A stretch of 64,000 nucleotides of DNA, from assembly GCF_001457775.1 (NCBI RefSeq), contig NZ_CYSG01000014.1:26467-90466 (forward strand). The letters are read 5' to 3'. Each line of letters starts with the position of its first letter. Positions within the stretch are counted from its first letter, which is position 1. The position numbers and the translations under genes were made by a program. This stretch comes from Phaeobacter sp. CECT 5382. GTDB taxonomy: Bacteria; Pseudomonadota; Alphaproteobacteria; Rhodobacterales; Rhodobacteraceae. The notes under the pieces are model-generated. The model was not told the origin of the DNA. It worked only from the letters and a program-made list of their open reading frames with translations, and made no database searches. Shown here in pieces: positions 45,882-55,831 of the stretch.

Positions 45882-45977
45882 GTTTTCAATCGACAGATTT
45901 CACAGATTTTGCCAAATCCGCAAAGAGGTGATATCGATCTGCAATGTTGCCAGACCCGGCACCAAGGAGGATCGATC

Positions 45978-47087
45978 ATGACCGGCGTATTGCCCAGCCA
46001 AACCATTGAAACAATGGTGCAAGATGGCGAGATTTCCATTAGCCAGCCGCTGGTGGATGGTCAGGTCCAGCCCGCCAGTCTCGACCTGCGTCTGGGTACT
46101 CTTGCCTACCGGGTCCGCGCGTCCTTTCTGGCTGGGCATGAGTGCAGTGTCGCCGACCGCATCGCCGAGTTCGAGATGCACCGGATCGACCTGACAGAGG
46201 GGGCCGTGCTTGAAAAAGGCTGCGTCTATGTCGTGCCTTTGATGGAAGGCCTCGCCCTGCCGCAGGATATTTCAGCTGTGGCCAATGCCAAAAGTTCGAC
46301 CGGGCGGCTGGATCTTCTGACCCGTACAATCACCGATGGCGGTGTTGAGTTTGACCGGATCAAACCCGGCTATACCGGCCCGCTCTATGCCGAAATCTGC
46401 CCGCGCTCCTTTTCTGTGCTGGTCCGGCCTGGCATGCGATTGAACCAGATCCGCTTCCGCTCGGGTCAGGCTGTTCTCAGTGACGCTGAACTCTGCGCCT
46501 TGCACGCCGAAAGCCCGCTGGTTGATGGGACAGCCGTGATCGAAGACGGGTTGGGGTTTTCGGTCGATTTGCGCCTGCCCGGCTCAGATCTGGTTGGCTA
46601 TCGGGCCAAGCCCCATACCGGTGTGATCGATCTGGATCGGATCGGGGAGTATGACCCGCAAGACTATTGGGAAGAAGTGCGCAGCACCTCTGGTCGTATC
46701 ATTCTGGACCCCGGCGCCTTTTACATTCTGGTCAGCCGGGAGGCTGTTCATATCCCGCCCGCCTATGCTGCCGAGATGGCCCCCTATCTGGCCATGGTCG
46801 GAGAGTTTCGGGTGCATTATGCCGGCTTCTTTGATCCCGGCTTTGGCCATGACGCCGCCGGAGGTGCCGGCTCACGCGGGGTGCTTGAGGTGCGCTGCCA
46901 TGAGGCTCCTTTTGTGCTGGAGCACGGCCAGGTCGTCGGCCGTCTGGTCTATGAACGCATGGCCGAGCTGCCAGAGCAGCTTTATGGGTCAGGTATTGCC
47001 TCCAATTATCAGGGCCAGGGTCTGAAACTGTCGAAACACTTCAAATCCCCTGAAAGAAAAACCCCTGAGACCAAATCCAAAGGCTGA
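45978..47087 (+). CDS. dcd: Long-form 2'-deoxycytidine 5'-triphosphate deaminase
   Basis: A 369-residue dCTP deaminase of the long bipartite form seen in alphaproteobacteria, about twice the length of the E. coli enzyme. The N-terminal dUTPase-like half has PASLDLRLGTLAYRVRA near 33-49 and AVANAKSSTGRLDLLTRTITDG near 99-120; the second half repeats the fold. It makes dUTP from dCTP for thymidylate synthesis. AAGGAGG lies before ATG 45978. It stands alone after the tRNA terminator. Confidence 0.88.
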   Translation: MTGVLPSQTIETMVQDGEISISQPLVDGQVQPASLDLRLGTLAYRVRASFLAGHECSVADRIAEFEMHRIDLTEGAVLEKGCVYVVPLMEGLALPQDISAVANAKSSTGRLDLLTRTITDGGVEFDRIKPGYTGPLYAEICPRSFSVLVRPGMRLNQIRFRSGQAVLSDAELCALHAESPLVDGTAVIEDGLGFSVDLRLPGSDLVGYRAKPHTGVIDLDRIGEYDPQDYWEEVRSTSGRIILDPGAFYILVSREAVHIPPAYAAEMAPYLAMVGEFRVHYAGFFDPGFGHDAAGGAGSRGVLEVRCHEAPFVLEHGQVVGRLVYERMAELPEQLYGSGIASNYQGQGLKLSKHFKSPERKTPETKSKG

Positions 47088-47100
47088 AACAACAGCCTTT
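47079..47100 (+). terminator. Possible terminator at the dcd stop
   Basis: AAAGGCTG (47079-47086) and CAGCCTTT (47093-47100) form a perfect 8-bp stem with an AAACAA loop, overlapping the stop codon. It could serve the dcd transcript, which converges on the Lrp gene. Confidence 0.4.
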
Positions 47101-47152
47101 GGGTCAGCATATATCCCGCGCCCTGTTGGACGCCGTAACGCGGCGCCAGAGG

Positions 47153-47629
47153 CTATTTAACAAACAGCCCGTCGGAAAGGTCTTTGGAAACCTCTGCCTG
47201 AACAGAACGTTCCAGATGCGTCGACAGCGTTACATAGGTGCGGGTGCCCCGCACCCCTTCAACATCGTAGATCTGCGACAGCAACCCTTCCAGCGCTTGC
47301 GGCGAGGCCACACGCACCTTGAGAATCAGACAGGTATCACCCGTAGCCGAGTGGATTTCCTCGACCTCGGGCCAGGCATCCAGCGCCAGCATCGCCCCCG
47401 TCTTGCCCCAGCCGACCGTGTCAACATGGATAAAGGCCAGAAGCGGCTTGCCCACAGCCGTACCATCTATCTGCGCCACCGTCGCTTTGATCACCCCAGA
47501 GGCGCGCATTCGCTTGACCCTTTCGTGCACAGCCGGAGCTGACAGGCCCACGGCAGAGCTGATCGTGGCATAAGACTGCGTTGCATCGCAGCTCAGCTCA
47601 CCTAATATTTTTCGGTCAAGTTCATCCAT
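47153..47629 (-). CDS. Lrp/AsnC family transcriptional regulator
   Basis: A 158-residue regulator: winged helix (about 1-60) with DELDRKILGELSCDATQSYATISSAVGLSAPAVHERVKRM, then a RAM ligand-binding domain (about 65-145). ATG 47629 is preferred over the TTG 12 bases upstream. It is divergent from the MFS transporter at 47769, so it probably regulates that transporter and itself; the effector, perhaps an amino acid, is not readable. Confidence 0.88.
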   Translation of the reverse strand: MDELDRKILGELSCDATQSYATISSAVGLSAPAVHERVKRMRASGVIKATVAQIDGTAVGKPLLAFIHVDTVGWGKTGAMLALDAWPEVEEIHSATGDTCLILKVRVASPQALEGLLSQIYDVEGVRGTRTYVTLSTHLERSVQAEVSKDLSDGLFVK

Positions 47630-47768
47630 AGGTGGCCCCAATCCCCGCGTTGTCCGAATGATATATGGTTTTGCATCTGTTCACCCCAGGCTTTACCTTT
47701 GATGGGTTCACAGAATTATCTTCAGCATATACTAGCTTAGGCAGAATAAAATTCAAAGGTGAAGCATA

Positions 47769-48980
47769 ATGCCCCTGCTGAACACAAATGCCTCCCATCC
47801 GGCGCTTTGGCAATCAGTGCTGATCCTGATGAGCGCCATTGGCATCATTGGCTCCAATTCGCTTTTGCTATCGCCTTTGGTTCTGGCTGTCGGTGCTGAT
47901 CTTGCGGCCTCTCCGGCCGGGGTGATCCAGGCTGCCAGTTCTTACGGGCTTGGAGTCGCTGCGGCGGCGCTGACATTGGCACCATTGGGGGACCGGATCG
48001 GTGCCGGGCGCCTGTTGCGACTGGCCCTGCTGGCGCTGACAGCAGGTCTCACGGCCAGCGCCGCAGCGCCTAACCTTTGGGGGCTCATCCTGGCCCAGGG
48101 GTTCTGTGGTTTGGCCGGGGGTGCTGCCCTGCCATCAATCTATTCTCTCGCAGCACTTATTGCCCCCAAGGGGCGCGAGGCACGCACCGTAGGTCTTGTA
48201 CTTACCGGCTGGACGCTGTCGATGGTGCTGGGGGTCAGTCTCAGCGCCTGGGTTGCCGATCTCGCCGGATGGCGGTTGGTCTATCTGGCATTGGCGACCC
48301 TGGCTGCGGTGCTCTGGCTCAGCTCGGACGGGCTGGCACGGATCAAAGCCATGCACAGCCAGCCCAGCTCGCTACTGACGGCACTGCGCGTGCCTGGGAT
48401 CAAGCGCGGGCTTTTGGCGGCCTCATTGTTGATGCTGGGGTTTTACATCAGCTACTTTTTCACCGGCGCCCATATCACGCTCGGCCTAGGGCGCAGCACA
48501 GCTGAAGCCGGATTGTTACCACTATTCTACGGCATCGGTTTCGGCTTGGCGGTTCTGTTTGACCCGCTGCTCGACAAATTGGGGCTGACCCGCGCCACCC
48601 CTCCGATTTTTGTACTGATCACCCTCACCTATCTGGGCATGGGAGCCGTCGCCGACAGCTATGGGCTCCTGCTTGCGATGTCGCTGATCTGGGGCATTTT
48701 CCAGCATCTGGGGTTGAACCTGCTAGTGGCGCGCCTGACGGCGCTGGATCCCAGTCAACGTGGCGCAATCATGGGACTATACAGCACCGTGACCTATCTC
48801 TGCGTCTTTGCCGCGCCCTTTGCGGGTGGTCTGGTCTTTGCGCCCTGGGGGCTGCTAGGGTGTCTGGCCGTTTCGGCGGGCCTGTGCCTGCTGGAGGCCT
48901 TCGAGGCCGCGATCAGTCTGCGCTCCAAACCTGCGTCTGAGCCTAGGCCTGATCCCGTCTCGCCTGGCGCGCCCGTTTAA
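47769..48980 (+). CDS. Major facilitator superfamily transporter
   Basis: A 403-residue inner-membrane protein with twelve hydrophobic helices and the MFS loop 2-3 motif GDRIGAGRLLR (about 76-86). It resembles drug/metabolite exporters (DHA-like). AAAGGTGAAG precedes ATG 47769. Divergent placement beside an Lrp-type regulator suggests export of an amino acid or derivative, an inference from context only. Its last 38 bases overlap the convergent small gene at 48943. Confidence 0.82.
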   Translation: MPLLNTNASHPALWQSVLILMSAIGIIGSNSLLLSPLVLAVGADLAASPAGVIQAASSYGLGVAAAALTLAPLGDRIGAGRLLRLALLALTAGLTASAAAPNLWGLILAQGFCGLAGGAALPSIYSLAALIAPKGREARTVGLVLTGWTLSMVLGVSLSAWVADLAGWRLVYLALATLAAVLWLSSDGLARIKAMHSQPSSLLTALRVPGIKRGLLAASLLMLGFYISYFFTGAHITLGLGRSTAEAGLLPLFYGIGFGLAVLFDPLLDKLGLTRATPPIFVLITLTYLGMGAVADSYGLLLAMSLIWGIFQHLGLNLLVARLTALDPSQRGAIMGLYSTVTYLCVFAAPFAGGLVFAPWGLLGCLAVSAGLCLLEAFEAAISLRSKPASEPRPDPVSPGAPV

Positions 48981-49164
48981 TCGCTTGCTGATATTCGCGT
49001 TCTGCCCGGGCTTCGATCTCGTCCGGGGTTTCCGCGCGCGGGGGAGCCATTGGCCGCTTGCCACCACGCCCAGAAAAGACGTTCATACCTGCGCTCAGTC
49101 CTGAATTGACCGCCTTGCCGACCAAGCGTCGCATCACCATTCTGAGGATCATGTCCAAATTCAT
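48943..49164 (-). CDS. Small protein, unknown family
   Basis: A 73-residue protein not recognised. The N-terminus (MNLDMILRMVMRRLVGKAVNSGLSAGM) is an amphipathic basic helix, followed by a charged tail with EAREREYQQAIKRARQARR-like composition. GAGAG precedes ATG 49164. The gene overlaps the MFS 3' end on the other strand. Conserved small proteins of this type appear beside scpA/scpB in related genomes, as far as memory serves, but function is unknown. Confidence 0.55.
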   Translation of the reverse strand: MNLDMILRMVMRRLVGKAVNSGLSAGMNVFSGRGGKRPMAPPRAETPDEIEARAEREYQQAIKRARQARRDQA

Positions 49165-49289
49165 CGTCGCTCTCCACTCTGCCCACGCTGCTTTCACCCA
49201 ATATAGCCGTAAAATCGGGCAATTCCTTGACCAATAGTAAACAAATTACAGTGATCGGCAGGGCCATATATCATGGCCCAAATAGAGGG

Positions 49290-49961
49290 TCACTCTTCGA
49301 ACAGCTCTGGTTGTGCACCACCGTCTTCGTCCTCTTCGCTCTGCCCCAGTGGCAGTGACCCCGGAGGCGGACGGTTTTCCAACAAGCCAGCTGCACGCAG
49401 CTCCTTCAGACCGGGCAGGTCCCGCGCGCTTTCGAGACCAAAATGATCCAGAAACACCGGCGTCACCACAAAGGTGACGGGTCGCCCTGGCGTCATGCGC
49501 CGTCGGCCCAGACGGATCCATTCCATCTCAAGCAGCTGGTCAATGGTGCCGCGCGAAACAGACACGCCGCGAATTTCTTCGATCTCTGCACGCGTAACCG
49601 GCTGATGATAGGCAATAATTGCCAGGGTTTCGATGGCGGCCCGGCTCAACTTTCGGGTCTCCACAATTTCCTTTTGCATCAGGAACCCGAGATCAGGTGC
49701 CGTGCGCATGGCCCAGGCCTCTCCGACGCGCACCACACGCACGCCACGCCCCTCGTAGCGTTTGCGCAGGTGCTCAACCGCCTCGCCCGGATTGCAGCCA
49801 TGCGGCATGCGACCTTCCAGATCTCGCAGGGTGACGGGCTCCGAGCTGGCAAAAAGCACCGCTTCGACCATACGTTCCTGCTCCGCCATTGGTGGTGCAT
49901 CAAACAGGCTGTCGCTCTCACGCGGCGCTGAGTGCGTCGCCATCTTGGGATCTTGCTCCAT
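49290..49961 (-). CDS. scpB: Segregation and condensation protein B
   Basis: A 223-residue winged-helix protein of the SMC-ScpAB condensin. The core (about 25-185) has EAVLFASSEPVTL, RKLSRAAIETLAIIAYHQPVTRAEIEEIRGVS and GRPVTFVVTPVFLDHFGL. It binds ScpA and regulates the SMC gate in chromosome segregation. ATG 49961 overlaps the ScpA stop by one base (TGATG); a GTG three bases earlier is also open. The last gene of the operon headed by the SPOR protein. Confidence 0.9.
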   Translation of the reverse strand: MEQDPKMATHSAPRESDSLFDAPPMAEQERMVEAVLFASSEPVTLRDLEGRMPHGCNPGEAVEHLRKRYEGRGVRVVRVGEAWAMRTAPDLGFLMQKEIVETRKLSRAAIETLAIIAYHQPVTRAEIEEIRGVSVSRGTIDQLLEMEWIRLGRRRMTPGRPVTFVVTPVFLDHFGLESARDLPGLKELRAAGLLENRPPPGSLPLGQSEEDEDGGAQPELFEE

Positions 49962-50758
49962 CACTGCTCCTCTTCCAGGCTGCGCAATTGGATGGGCGCA
50001 AAATTATCACTTTGACGGATTTCCAGTCGCCCCTCTTTGACCAGCTGCAGCGAGGCGGCAAAGGTCGCTGCCGTGGCTGACCGGCGCTTGACCGGGTCCT
50101 TGTGCCATCCATCCGGCAGATAGCTCAGCATATCGGTCCAGCTGCCGGTAAACCCGATCAGTGCCCGCATCCGCTCCAGCGCCTCTTCCATGGTAAAGAC
50201 ACTGTCGCGATCCATCACAAAGGGGCGGAAATCATCCTTGGTGCGAATGCGCGCATAGCCCTGCATCAAATCCAGAAGATTGGCCGAATAGGTAACGGTA
50301 CGAATACGCTGAATGCCCTCGTTCTGGCCACGTGCAAAAAAATTACGGCCACGCTGGTCGCGCCCCATCAAACGCGCAGCTGCGTCCCGCATCGCCTGCA
50401 ACCGTTCCAGTTGAAATGCCAGATGCGCCGCGAGTTCTTCGCCGGACGGACCATCTTCGCTGGGATCGGGCGGCAACAATAGCCGCGACTTCAGATAGGC
50501 CAGCCAGGCCGCCATCACCAGATAATCAGCCGCCAGCTCCAGCCGCAGCTCTTTGGCGCGCTCAACAAAGCTCAGGTATTGCCGGGCCAGTTCCAGAACC
50601 GAGATCCGGCGCAGGTCCACCTTTTGGGTGCGCGACAGCGTCAACAGCAGATCAAGCGGCCCCTCATAGCCGTCAACATCGACGATCAGCGCCTCGGCCG
50701 CCAGCCGTTCCTCGACCGATTGCGCGGCGATCTCGTGAAAAAGATTTTGTTCAGTCAT
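49961..50758 (-). CDS. scpA: Segregation and condensation protein A (kleisin)
   Basis: A 265-residue kleisin that bridges the SMC heads. The N-terminal domain has DGYEGPLDLLLTLSRTQKVDLRRISVLELARQYL near 29-62 and ADYLVMAAWLAYLKSRLLLP near 81-100. The start overlaps the nagZ stop by four bases (ATGA). With scpB it forms the condensin accessory pair; SMC itself is outside the window. Coupling to nagZ is a known alphaproteobacterial arrangement. Confidence 0.92.
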   Translation of the reverse strand: MTEQNLFHEIAAQSVEERLAAEALIVDVDGYEGPLDLLLTLSRTQKVDLRRISVLELARQYLSFVERAKELRLELAADYLVMAAWLAYLKSRLLLPPDPSEDGPSGEELAAHLAFQLERLQAMRDAAARLMGRDQRGRNFFARGQNEGIQRIRTVTYSANLLDLMQGYARIRTKDDFRPFVMDRDSVFTMEEALERMRALIGFTGSWTDMLSYLPDGWHKDPVKRRSATAATFAASLQLVKEGRLEIRQSDNFAPIQLRSLEEEQ

Positions 50759-51765
50759 TGCCCCTCGTGGACCTTCGCGCCCATCAGGGCACAAAGTTCC
50801 GCGTCAGCGGCCGCTGTGTCAAGCGCCTTGGGCGCCTGACGCTGGGCCATGGCAGCAGCGGCGCGTTGGCTCGCCGCCTCGCTCATGACGCCTGCGGCCT
50901 CGGCGACCGCGCGCCGCGCTTCAAGCGGTGCATTGCAATAGAGCACCAGATCACAGCCCGCCGCCACAGAATCGGCGGTCTTTTCCGGGTCAGTCCCGGC
51001 AAGCGCCTTCATCGAGATATCGTCGGTCATGATCAGCCCGTCAAAGCCAATTTCCTGCCGGATCATCTGCATGACTTTGGCCGAAATGGTTGCGGGCAAA
51101 TCATCCAGCGCCTCATAGACGAGATGTGCAGTCATGCCGAGTGGCAGATCATTCAATTGCTGAAAGACAGAAAAATCTTGCGCCTGCAACGTCGCCAGAG
51201 GTGCCTCCACATGCGGCAGATCCTTGTGGCTATCGGCAGTGGCGCGACCATGGCCGGGCATATGTTTCAGCACCGGCAGCACGCCGCCATCCAGATGCGC
51301 CTGTGCGACAGCGCGGGCCAGGCGCACAACCGTTGCCACCTCACTTCCGTAGCAACGGTTACGCAAGAAAGGGTGGGTTTGCGGCGTCACCAGATCGCCA
51401 ACCGGGGCGCAGTTGCTGTCGATGCCAAGAGCATGCAGTTCCTGAGCAATCAGCCGGTATCGCAGGTATAGTGCACGTTCAGCCTGCGCGCCTGCCTGTT
51501 CAACAAATTCAAGCGGCGCAGACCAGTCTCGCGCCAATGGAGGACGCAGACGCTGGACCCGCCCGCCTTCCTGATCGATGGTGATCAGGCAGTCGCGTCC
51601 CACGGCGTCGCGGAAATCAGCGCATAGTGCGCGCACCTGATCAGCCGTGTCGATATTGCGGGCAAACAGGATAAACCCAAAGGGATCAACCTCGCGAAAC
51701 AGATCCTTTTCCGCCGCCGTGAGCCGCAGCCCGTCTGCATCCAGTATGGTGGCACCATGCGCCAT
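50755..51765 (-). CDS. nagZ: Beta-N-acetylhexosaminidase (GH3)
   Basis: A 336-residue GH3 enzyme that cleaves GlcNAc from anhydro-MurNAc peptides in peptidoglycan recycling. Landmarks are ITIDQEGGRVQRLR near 64-77, KHMPGHGRATADSHKDLP near 168-185 (general acid His) and LIMTDDISMKALAG near 245-258 (nucleophile Asp). The start overlaps the stop of the SPOR protein gene (TAATG). With anmK it completes part of the recycling path. Confidence 0.93.
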   Translation of the reverse strand: MAHGATILDADGLRLTAAEKDLFREVDPFGFILFARNIDTADQVRALCADFRDAVGRDCLITIDQEGGRVQRLRPPLARDWSAPLEFVEQAGAQAERALYLRYRLIAQELHALGIDSNCAPVGDLVTPQTHPFLRNRCYGSEVATVVRLARAVAQAHLDGGVLPVLKHMPGHGRATADSHKDLPHVEAPLATLQAQDFSVFQQLNDLPLGMTAHLVYEALDDLPATISAKVMQMIRQEIGFDGLIMTDDISMKALAGTDPEKTADSVAAGCDLVLYCNAPLEARRAVAEAAGVMSEAASQRAAAAMAQRQAPKALDTAAADAELCALMGAKVHEGQ

Positions 51766-53414
51766 TAGCGGGTGGTTACCGGAATACAATCGGCTTTGCC
51801 TGCCACCAGAGCGGAGCAGAAGCGCCGCGCATCAGACAGGCCGTCGAAACCCATGGCACGCAAACGGTAGAAGGTACGCCCACCGCTTTCAGCCCGCTGG
51901 ATGACTCGTTTTTTGCCTTCGAGATAGTCGTCAAACCGGCTATAGATCCGATCCCATTCGGCACGGGCCACTGCCGCGCTTTCATAAGCGCCAAGCTGCG
52001 CCAGACGCGTGCCCGCAGGCAGGGTCTTGGGGTCGACTTCAAGCGTTGCGATACCGGTTCCCGAATTGGTCTGGGCGACAGCGGGGCTGAACCGGGCCGG
52101 GCGCAGGTTCGGGCGTAAAGAAATTTTGAGCCCCGGAGCATTGCGCAGCGTCGAGGCCGGCGCAGGCGCGGCCCCAATAGCGGCAATTTCCACCGGCTGT
52201 AACGGCGCTGGTTGCACAATGGCAGGCGCGGCAGCTGCCGCGTCAGAGCCGGTGCCCGCGGCCAAAGGAGAGACACCATCGGTCAATTCAGCCACCAGCG
52301 CGTCAATGTCGCCGTTCCGATAGGCCGCAACAGAGGCCTCGGAAACCTGAGCTGACTGGGCTGACTGTGAAGGTTGTACACGCAAAACCTGGCCCTCAAC
52401 CTGTGGAGCGATATCGGCCTCGGGGGCCGTCAGCCGCGACATCGGCTGATCGTCCTCGGACAGCTCAATCGGTTGCGGCGCCAGCGTCAACCGATCGGCC
52501 GGCGCTTCGGCTGTGCCGTTTGCAGCAACTGAATTGACTGCCAAACCCTGATGATCCGCCTGCTGTCCGCCGGGTTTTTCGGGTTGCGCCCGCATGGGGC
52601 CTTCGACGGCCCGAACCACTGGCACGCCGCTGACATCCCGCATCACCAGCTGATAGCCCCAGGCACCGATACCAATCACCAGTGCCAAAGACGCAGCCGC
52701 CCCAAGAAGGCTTGCAGCCCTGGCCAATCCGGCCCGCGCTACCGGTGCTTGATAGCCGCTATCATCGTATCCGTAATCATCCTGCGGGGTCTCGTCATAG
52801 CTATAGCTTTGCGGAGATTCGCCCCCATAAGTAGGAGCTGCATAGGCTGCAGCACCATAAGACTGATCATACCCCTGTTCTGCACTCTGTTCTGAGGTCC
52901 CGTCAGACAAAGACCGCTGACCATAGCTCTGCGCGCTCAATCCCGGCACGGCATAGTCAGTGCTGACATAGTCCTGCAGTTGCGGCGCTGTCACGGCTGC
53001 TGGTTCAAAAGGAACAGCTGGCGCGGTCGATTCAGGGTTTGACATAGCAGGAGCAGCACCCCCGGGAGCACCAAAAGTCGACGACGGTGTCGCGGCATAG
53101 GAAAAAGCTGTGGGAGATACTGTTGTGGCTTCCTGGCGGGCAGCCGTTCCTGAATAGTCCGACTGGTAGTTCGCATGCAGGTCCGGCCCTTCGGCCGGAA
53201 ACTGACTTTGCGACTGACTGTGAGATTGGCCCGCACCATGCCTGTTAGGTGTCGCCTTCAAAGTCGATGCTTTCAGCCCCAGCGACGCCTGGGAGTTGAC
53301 CTGAGGTTTGGCCTCTGGTTTGGTCTGTGCTGCGATCTGCTCGCCAGCACCCTCATCCTGGATGCCGCTTGGGGTATAGGCCTGACCGGAGCCCGCCTGC
53401 GCAAAATACGCCAT
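51765..53414 (-). CDS. SPOR domain cell-division protein with Tyr-rich cytoplasmic region
   Basis: A 549-residue protein: a long disordered cytoplasmic part (about 1-225), one membrane helix (about 235-252), a linker rich in Pro, Ala, Glu and Gln (about 265-460) and a C-terminal SPOR domain (about 465-549) that binds denuded glycan at the septum. The cytoplasmic part is rich in Tyr with Ser/Gly neighbours (for example QSYGQRS and GYDQSYGAAAYAAPTYGG). ATG 53414 with GAGGCGG upstream is preferred. It is followed by nagZ, linking septal peptidoglycan and its recycling. Confidence 0.85.
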   Translation of the reverse strand: MAYFAQAGSGQAYTPSGIQDEGAGEQIAAQTKPEAKPQVNSQASLGLKASTLKATPNRHGAGQSHSQSQSQFPAEGPDLHANYQSDYSGTAARQEATTVSPTAFSYAATPSSTFGAPGGAAPAMSNPESTAPAVPFEPAAVTAPQLQDYVSTDYAVPGLSAQSYGQRSLSDGTSEQSAEQGYDQSYGAAAYAAPTYGGESPQSYSYDETPQDDYGYDDSGYQAPVARAGLARAASLLGAAASLALVIGIGAWGYQLVMRDVSGVPVVRAVEGPMRAQPEKPGGQQADHQGLAVNSVAANGTAEAPADRLTLAPQPIELSEDDQPMSRLTAPEADIAPQVEGQVLRVQPSQSAQSAQVSEASVAAYRNGDIDALVAELTDGVSPLAAGTGSDAAAAAPAIVQPAPLQPVEIAAIGAAPAPASTLRNAPGLKISLRPNLRPARFSPAVAQTNSGTGIATLEVDPKTLPAGTRLAQLGAYESAAVARAEWDRIYSRFDDYLEGKKRVIQRAESGGRTFYRLRAMGFDGLSDARRFCSALVAGKADCIPVTTR

Positions 53415-53512
53415 AATCCGCCTCACTGCCCATGGAACCCCGCAAGAAGGATCTTGCGCGGTTACTTTAGGGTCTCTTGAACTGCCTCAGTCCGGCGGTT
53501 TGGGCGGTTTTG

Positions 53513-55258
53513 TTACCGCATCTCCTGCGCCGGTTTCACACCAAGAATACCAAGACCTGCGGAAATAACAATGGAAACGCTGCGCGCCAACGCCAAATTG
53601 GCATGTGTTGCCGATTGGCTGCTCTCGTTAACAAATCGTAAACCATGTTCCGTTTTGCCCAGATGATACAGCCCGTGCAACTCGGAGGCGAGATCGTAGA
53701 GATAAAAGGCCACGCGATGCGGCTCATTGGTGCGGGCGGCGATTTCGATCTGACGCGGCCATTCTGCCAGTTTCTTGATCACCGCCAGCTGTGCCGGATG
53801 AATGATCTGCGAAAGATCTGCCTGCGCCAAGATCGCGTCTGACGCCTCAATATCCACCTCTGCAGCCTTGCGCAGGGTCGAACAGATCCGCGCATTGGCG
53901 TATTGCACATAGAACACCGGGTTGTCCTTGGACTGCTCCAGCGCCTTGTCGAGATCAAAGTCAAAACCCTGATCGTTCTTGCGCGTCAGCAACATGAAAC
54001 GAGTAACATCCGGGCCAACCGCATCCACCACATCGCGCAGGGTGACAAAGGTGCCCGCGCGTTTGGACATCTTGAATTCCTGGCCGTCTTTGAACAGCTT
54101 CACCAACTGGCACAGCTTGATGTCGAGCGACACCTTGCCATCGGACAGAGCCGAAACAGCGGCCTTCATCCGTTTGACATAGCCACCGTGGTCGGCGCCA
54201 AAAATGTCGATCAGCTCATCAAAGCCGCGCGAAATTTTGTCATAGTGATAGGCGATGTCGGGGGCAAAATAGGTCCAGGCGCCATCGGATTTCTTCACGG
54301 CGCGATCGACGTCATCGCCATGATCAGTGGATTTGAACAGGGTCTGCTCACGCGGCTCCCAATCATCCGGTTTTTTGCCTTTTGGTGGCTCCAACACGCC
54401 TTGATAGATCAGGCCTTTGCTTTCCAGCTCTGCCAGCGCCGCCTCGATCCGACCGGTGCCGTAGAGGGATTTCTCTGAATAGAACACATCCATCTCGATC
54501 CCCAGTTGGGCCAGATCAGCGCGGATCAGCTCCATCATCGCATCTGTGGAGAATTCACGCACCTCAGCCAGCCAGACGTCTTCGGGCTGGTTGAGATAGG
54601 CGTCACCAACTTTGTCCTTTAGCGCCTGCCCTACTGGCACCAGATAGTCACCAGGATAGGTACCATCGGCAAAAGCGATTTCCTGACCGTGGGCCTCAAG
54701 ATAGCGCAGGTAGACAGAGCGCGCCAAAACATCGACCTGACCGCCGCCATCGTTGATGTAATACTCCCGGGTCACATCATAGCCTGCATAGGCCAGCAGC
54801 GAGGCCAGCGCATCGCCAAAGACGGCTCCGCGGGTATGGCCCACATGCAGAGGACCGGTCGGGTTGGCCGAAACATATTCAACATTAACCCGCTTGCCCT
54901 TGCCCAGATCGGCACGACCATAGTCAACGCCTTCAGCCAGTACCGTGTTCAGCACGCCCTGCCAGACACCCGGTGCCAAGCGAAGGTTAAGAAAGCCGGG
55001 GCCTGCAACCTCGGCCGAAGTGATCCGTGCATCCGCATCCAGCTTTGCCGCCAGAGCCACGGCAATATCACGCGGCTTCATCTTGGCGGGTTTGGCCAGT
55101 ACCATGGCCGCATTTGTTGCCATATCGCCATGGGCTGCATCGCGCGGTGGTTCCACTGACACATTGGCAAAATCAAGCCCTTCGGGCAGATCGCCAGCAG
55201 CGGTCATTGCGGTCAGGTTGTCGATCACAAGCGAGCGGATATCGGAAAAAAGGTTCAT
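53513..55258 (-). CDS. argS: Arginyl-tRNA synthetase
   Basis: A 581-residue class I synthetase. The HIGH-type motif is [14 protein letters not shown] near 119-132 and the KMSKR loop is [13 protein letters not shown] near 371-383; the N-terminal Add-1 domain and C-terminal DALR anticodon domain are of normal length. ATG 55258 follows a gap of 165 bases containing a CTGATC-type imperfect hairpin (about 55395-55430). It lies upstream of the SPOR-nagZ-scpAB genes by 98 bases. Confidence 0.96.
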   Translation of the reverse strand: MNLFSDIRSLVIDNLTAMTAAGDLPEGLDFANVSVEPPRDAAHGDMATNAAMVLAKPAKMKPRDIAVALAAKLDADARITSAEVAGPGFLNLRLAPGVWQGVLNTVLAEGVDYGRADLGKGKRVNVEYVSANPTGPLHVGHTRGAVFGDALASLLAYAGYDVTREYYINDGGGQVDVLARSVYLRYLEAHGQEIAFADGTYPGDYLVPVGQALKDKVGDAYLNQPEDVWLAEVREFSTDAMMELIRADLAQLGIEMDVFYSEKSLYGTGRIEAALAELESKGLIYQGVLEPPKGKKPDDWEPREQTLFKSTDHGDDVDRAVKKSDGAWTYFAPDIAYHYDKISRGFDELIDIFGADHGGYVKRMKAAVSALSDGKVSLDIKLCQLVKLFKDGQEFKMSKRAGTFVTLRDVVDAVGPDVTRFMLLTRKNDQGFDFDLDKALEQSKDNPVFYVQYANARICSTLRKAAEVDIEASDAILAQADLSQIIHPAQLAVIKKLAEWPRQIEIAARTNEPHRVAFYLYDLASELHGLYHLGKTEHGLRFVNESSQSATHANLALARSVSIVISAGLGILGVKPAQEMR

Positions 55259-55423
55259 CTCTAGCGTCCCATTGGTTCGACTTGGCTGGTTCGACTTTGC
55301 GGCTTATCACGCCTAGCCCAAGGGTCAACCTTTCTATGCGCCAGTCTACGCCCAGCATCTACGTCCAGAGGGTACTATAGCGCCGATCTGACGTCCTGAT
55401 CTGGCGTCCCGGTCTGGCCAGGA

Positions 55424-55717
55424 TCAGACGTTTTGGGCAGCAACGGTCGTGGACCAGGCTGTGATCGTATAACGGCGCAGCGCGGCGACATAGAAAGGAT
55501 CCCGCAGGATCAGGCGTTCGACATCGGCGCGGCTTTCGGCCTCGACGTTCCAGATCGCACCGGGGAAATCCTGCATCGGGCGCATCGCCAGCGCGCCACC
55601 GATCTGCAATTCGGGATGCGCTCGCACAAAGGCGATATGAGCCTTGCGCCGCAACTTGTCAGCGCGCAGCCGGGTCATTTCGGGGGCATCCTGAAAGGTA
55701 ACAGTCCAATGGGTCAT
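55424..55717 (-). CDS. YciI family protein
   Basis: A 97-residue dimeric alpha-beta barrel protein. The segment MTHWTVTFQDAPEM at the start and DFPGAIWNVEAESRADVERLILRDPFYVAAL with a conserved Asp/His-type pocket fit YciI (a possible chlorinated-substrate or mini-enzyme fold). The start at 55717 is favoured because the family opens there; upstream in-frame sequence looks non-coding. Function unknown. Confidence 0.8.
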   Translation of the reverse strand: MTHWTVTFQDAPEMTRLRADKLRRKAHIAFVRAHPELQIGGALAMRPMQDFPGAIWNVEAESRADVERLILRDPFYVAALRRYTITAWSTTVAAQNV

Positions 55718-55831
55718 GAGGGTCGCAGGCTTTTGGGGGTATTTCCCCATAGAAAAAGCCAACCGGGGACCGATCATAGGGCCAGTTCACATCTCAGGTA
55801 GGTCCAAGATGCCCGTTATCAGGCAGTGATT

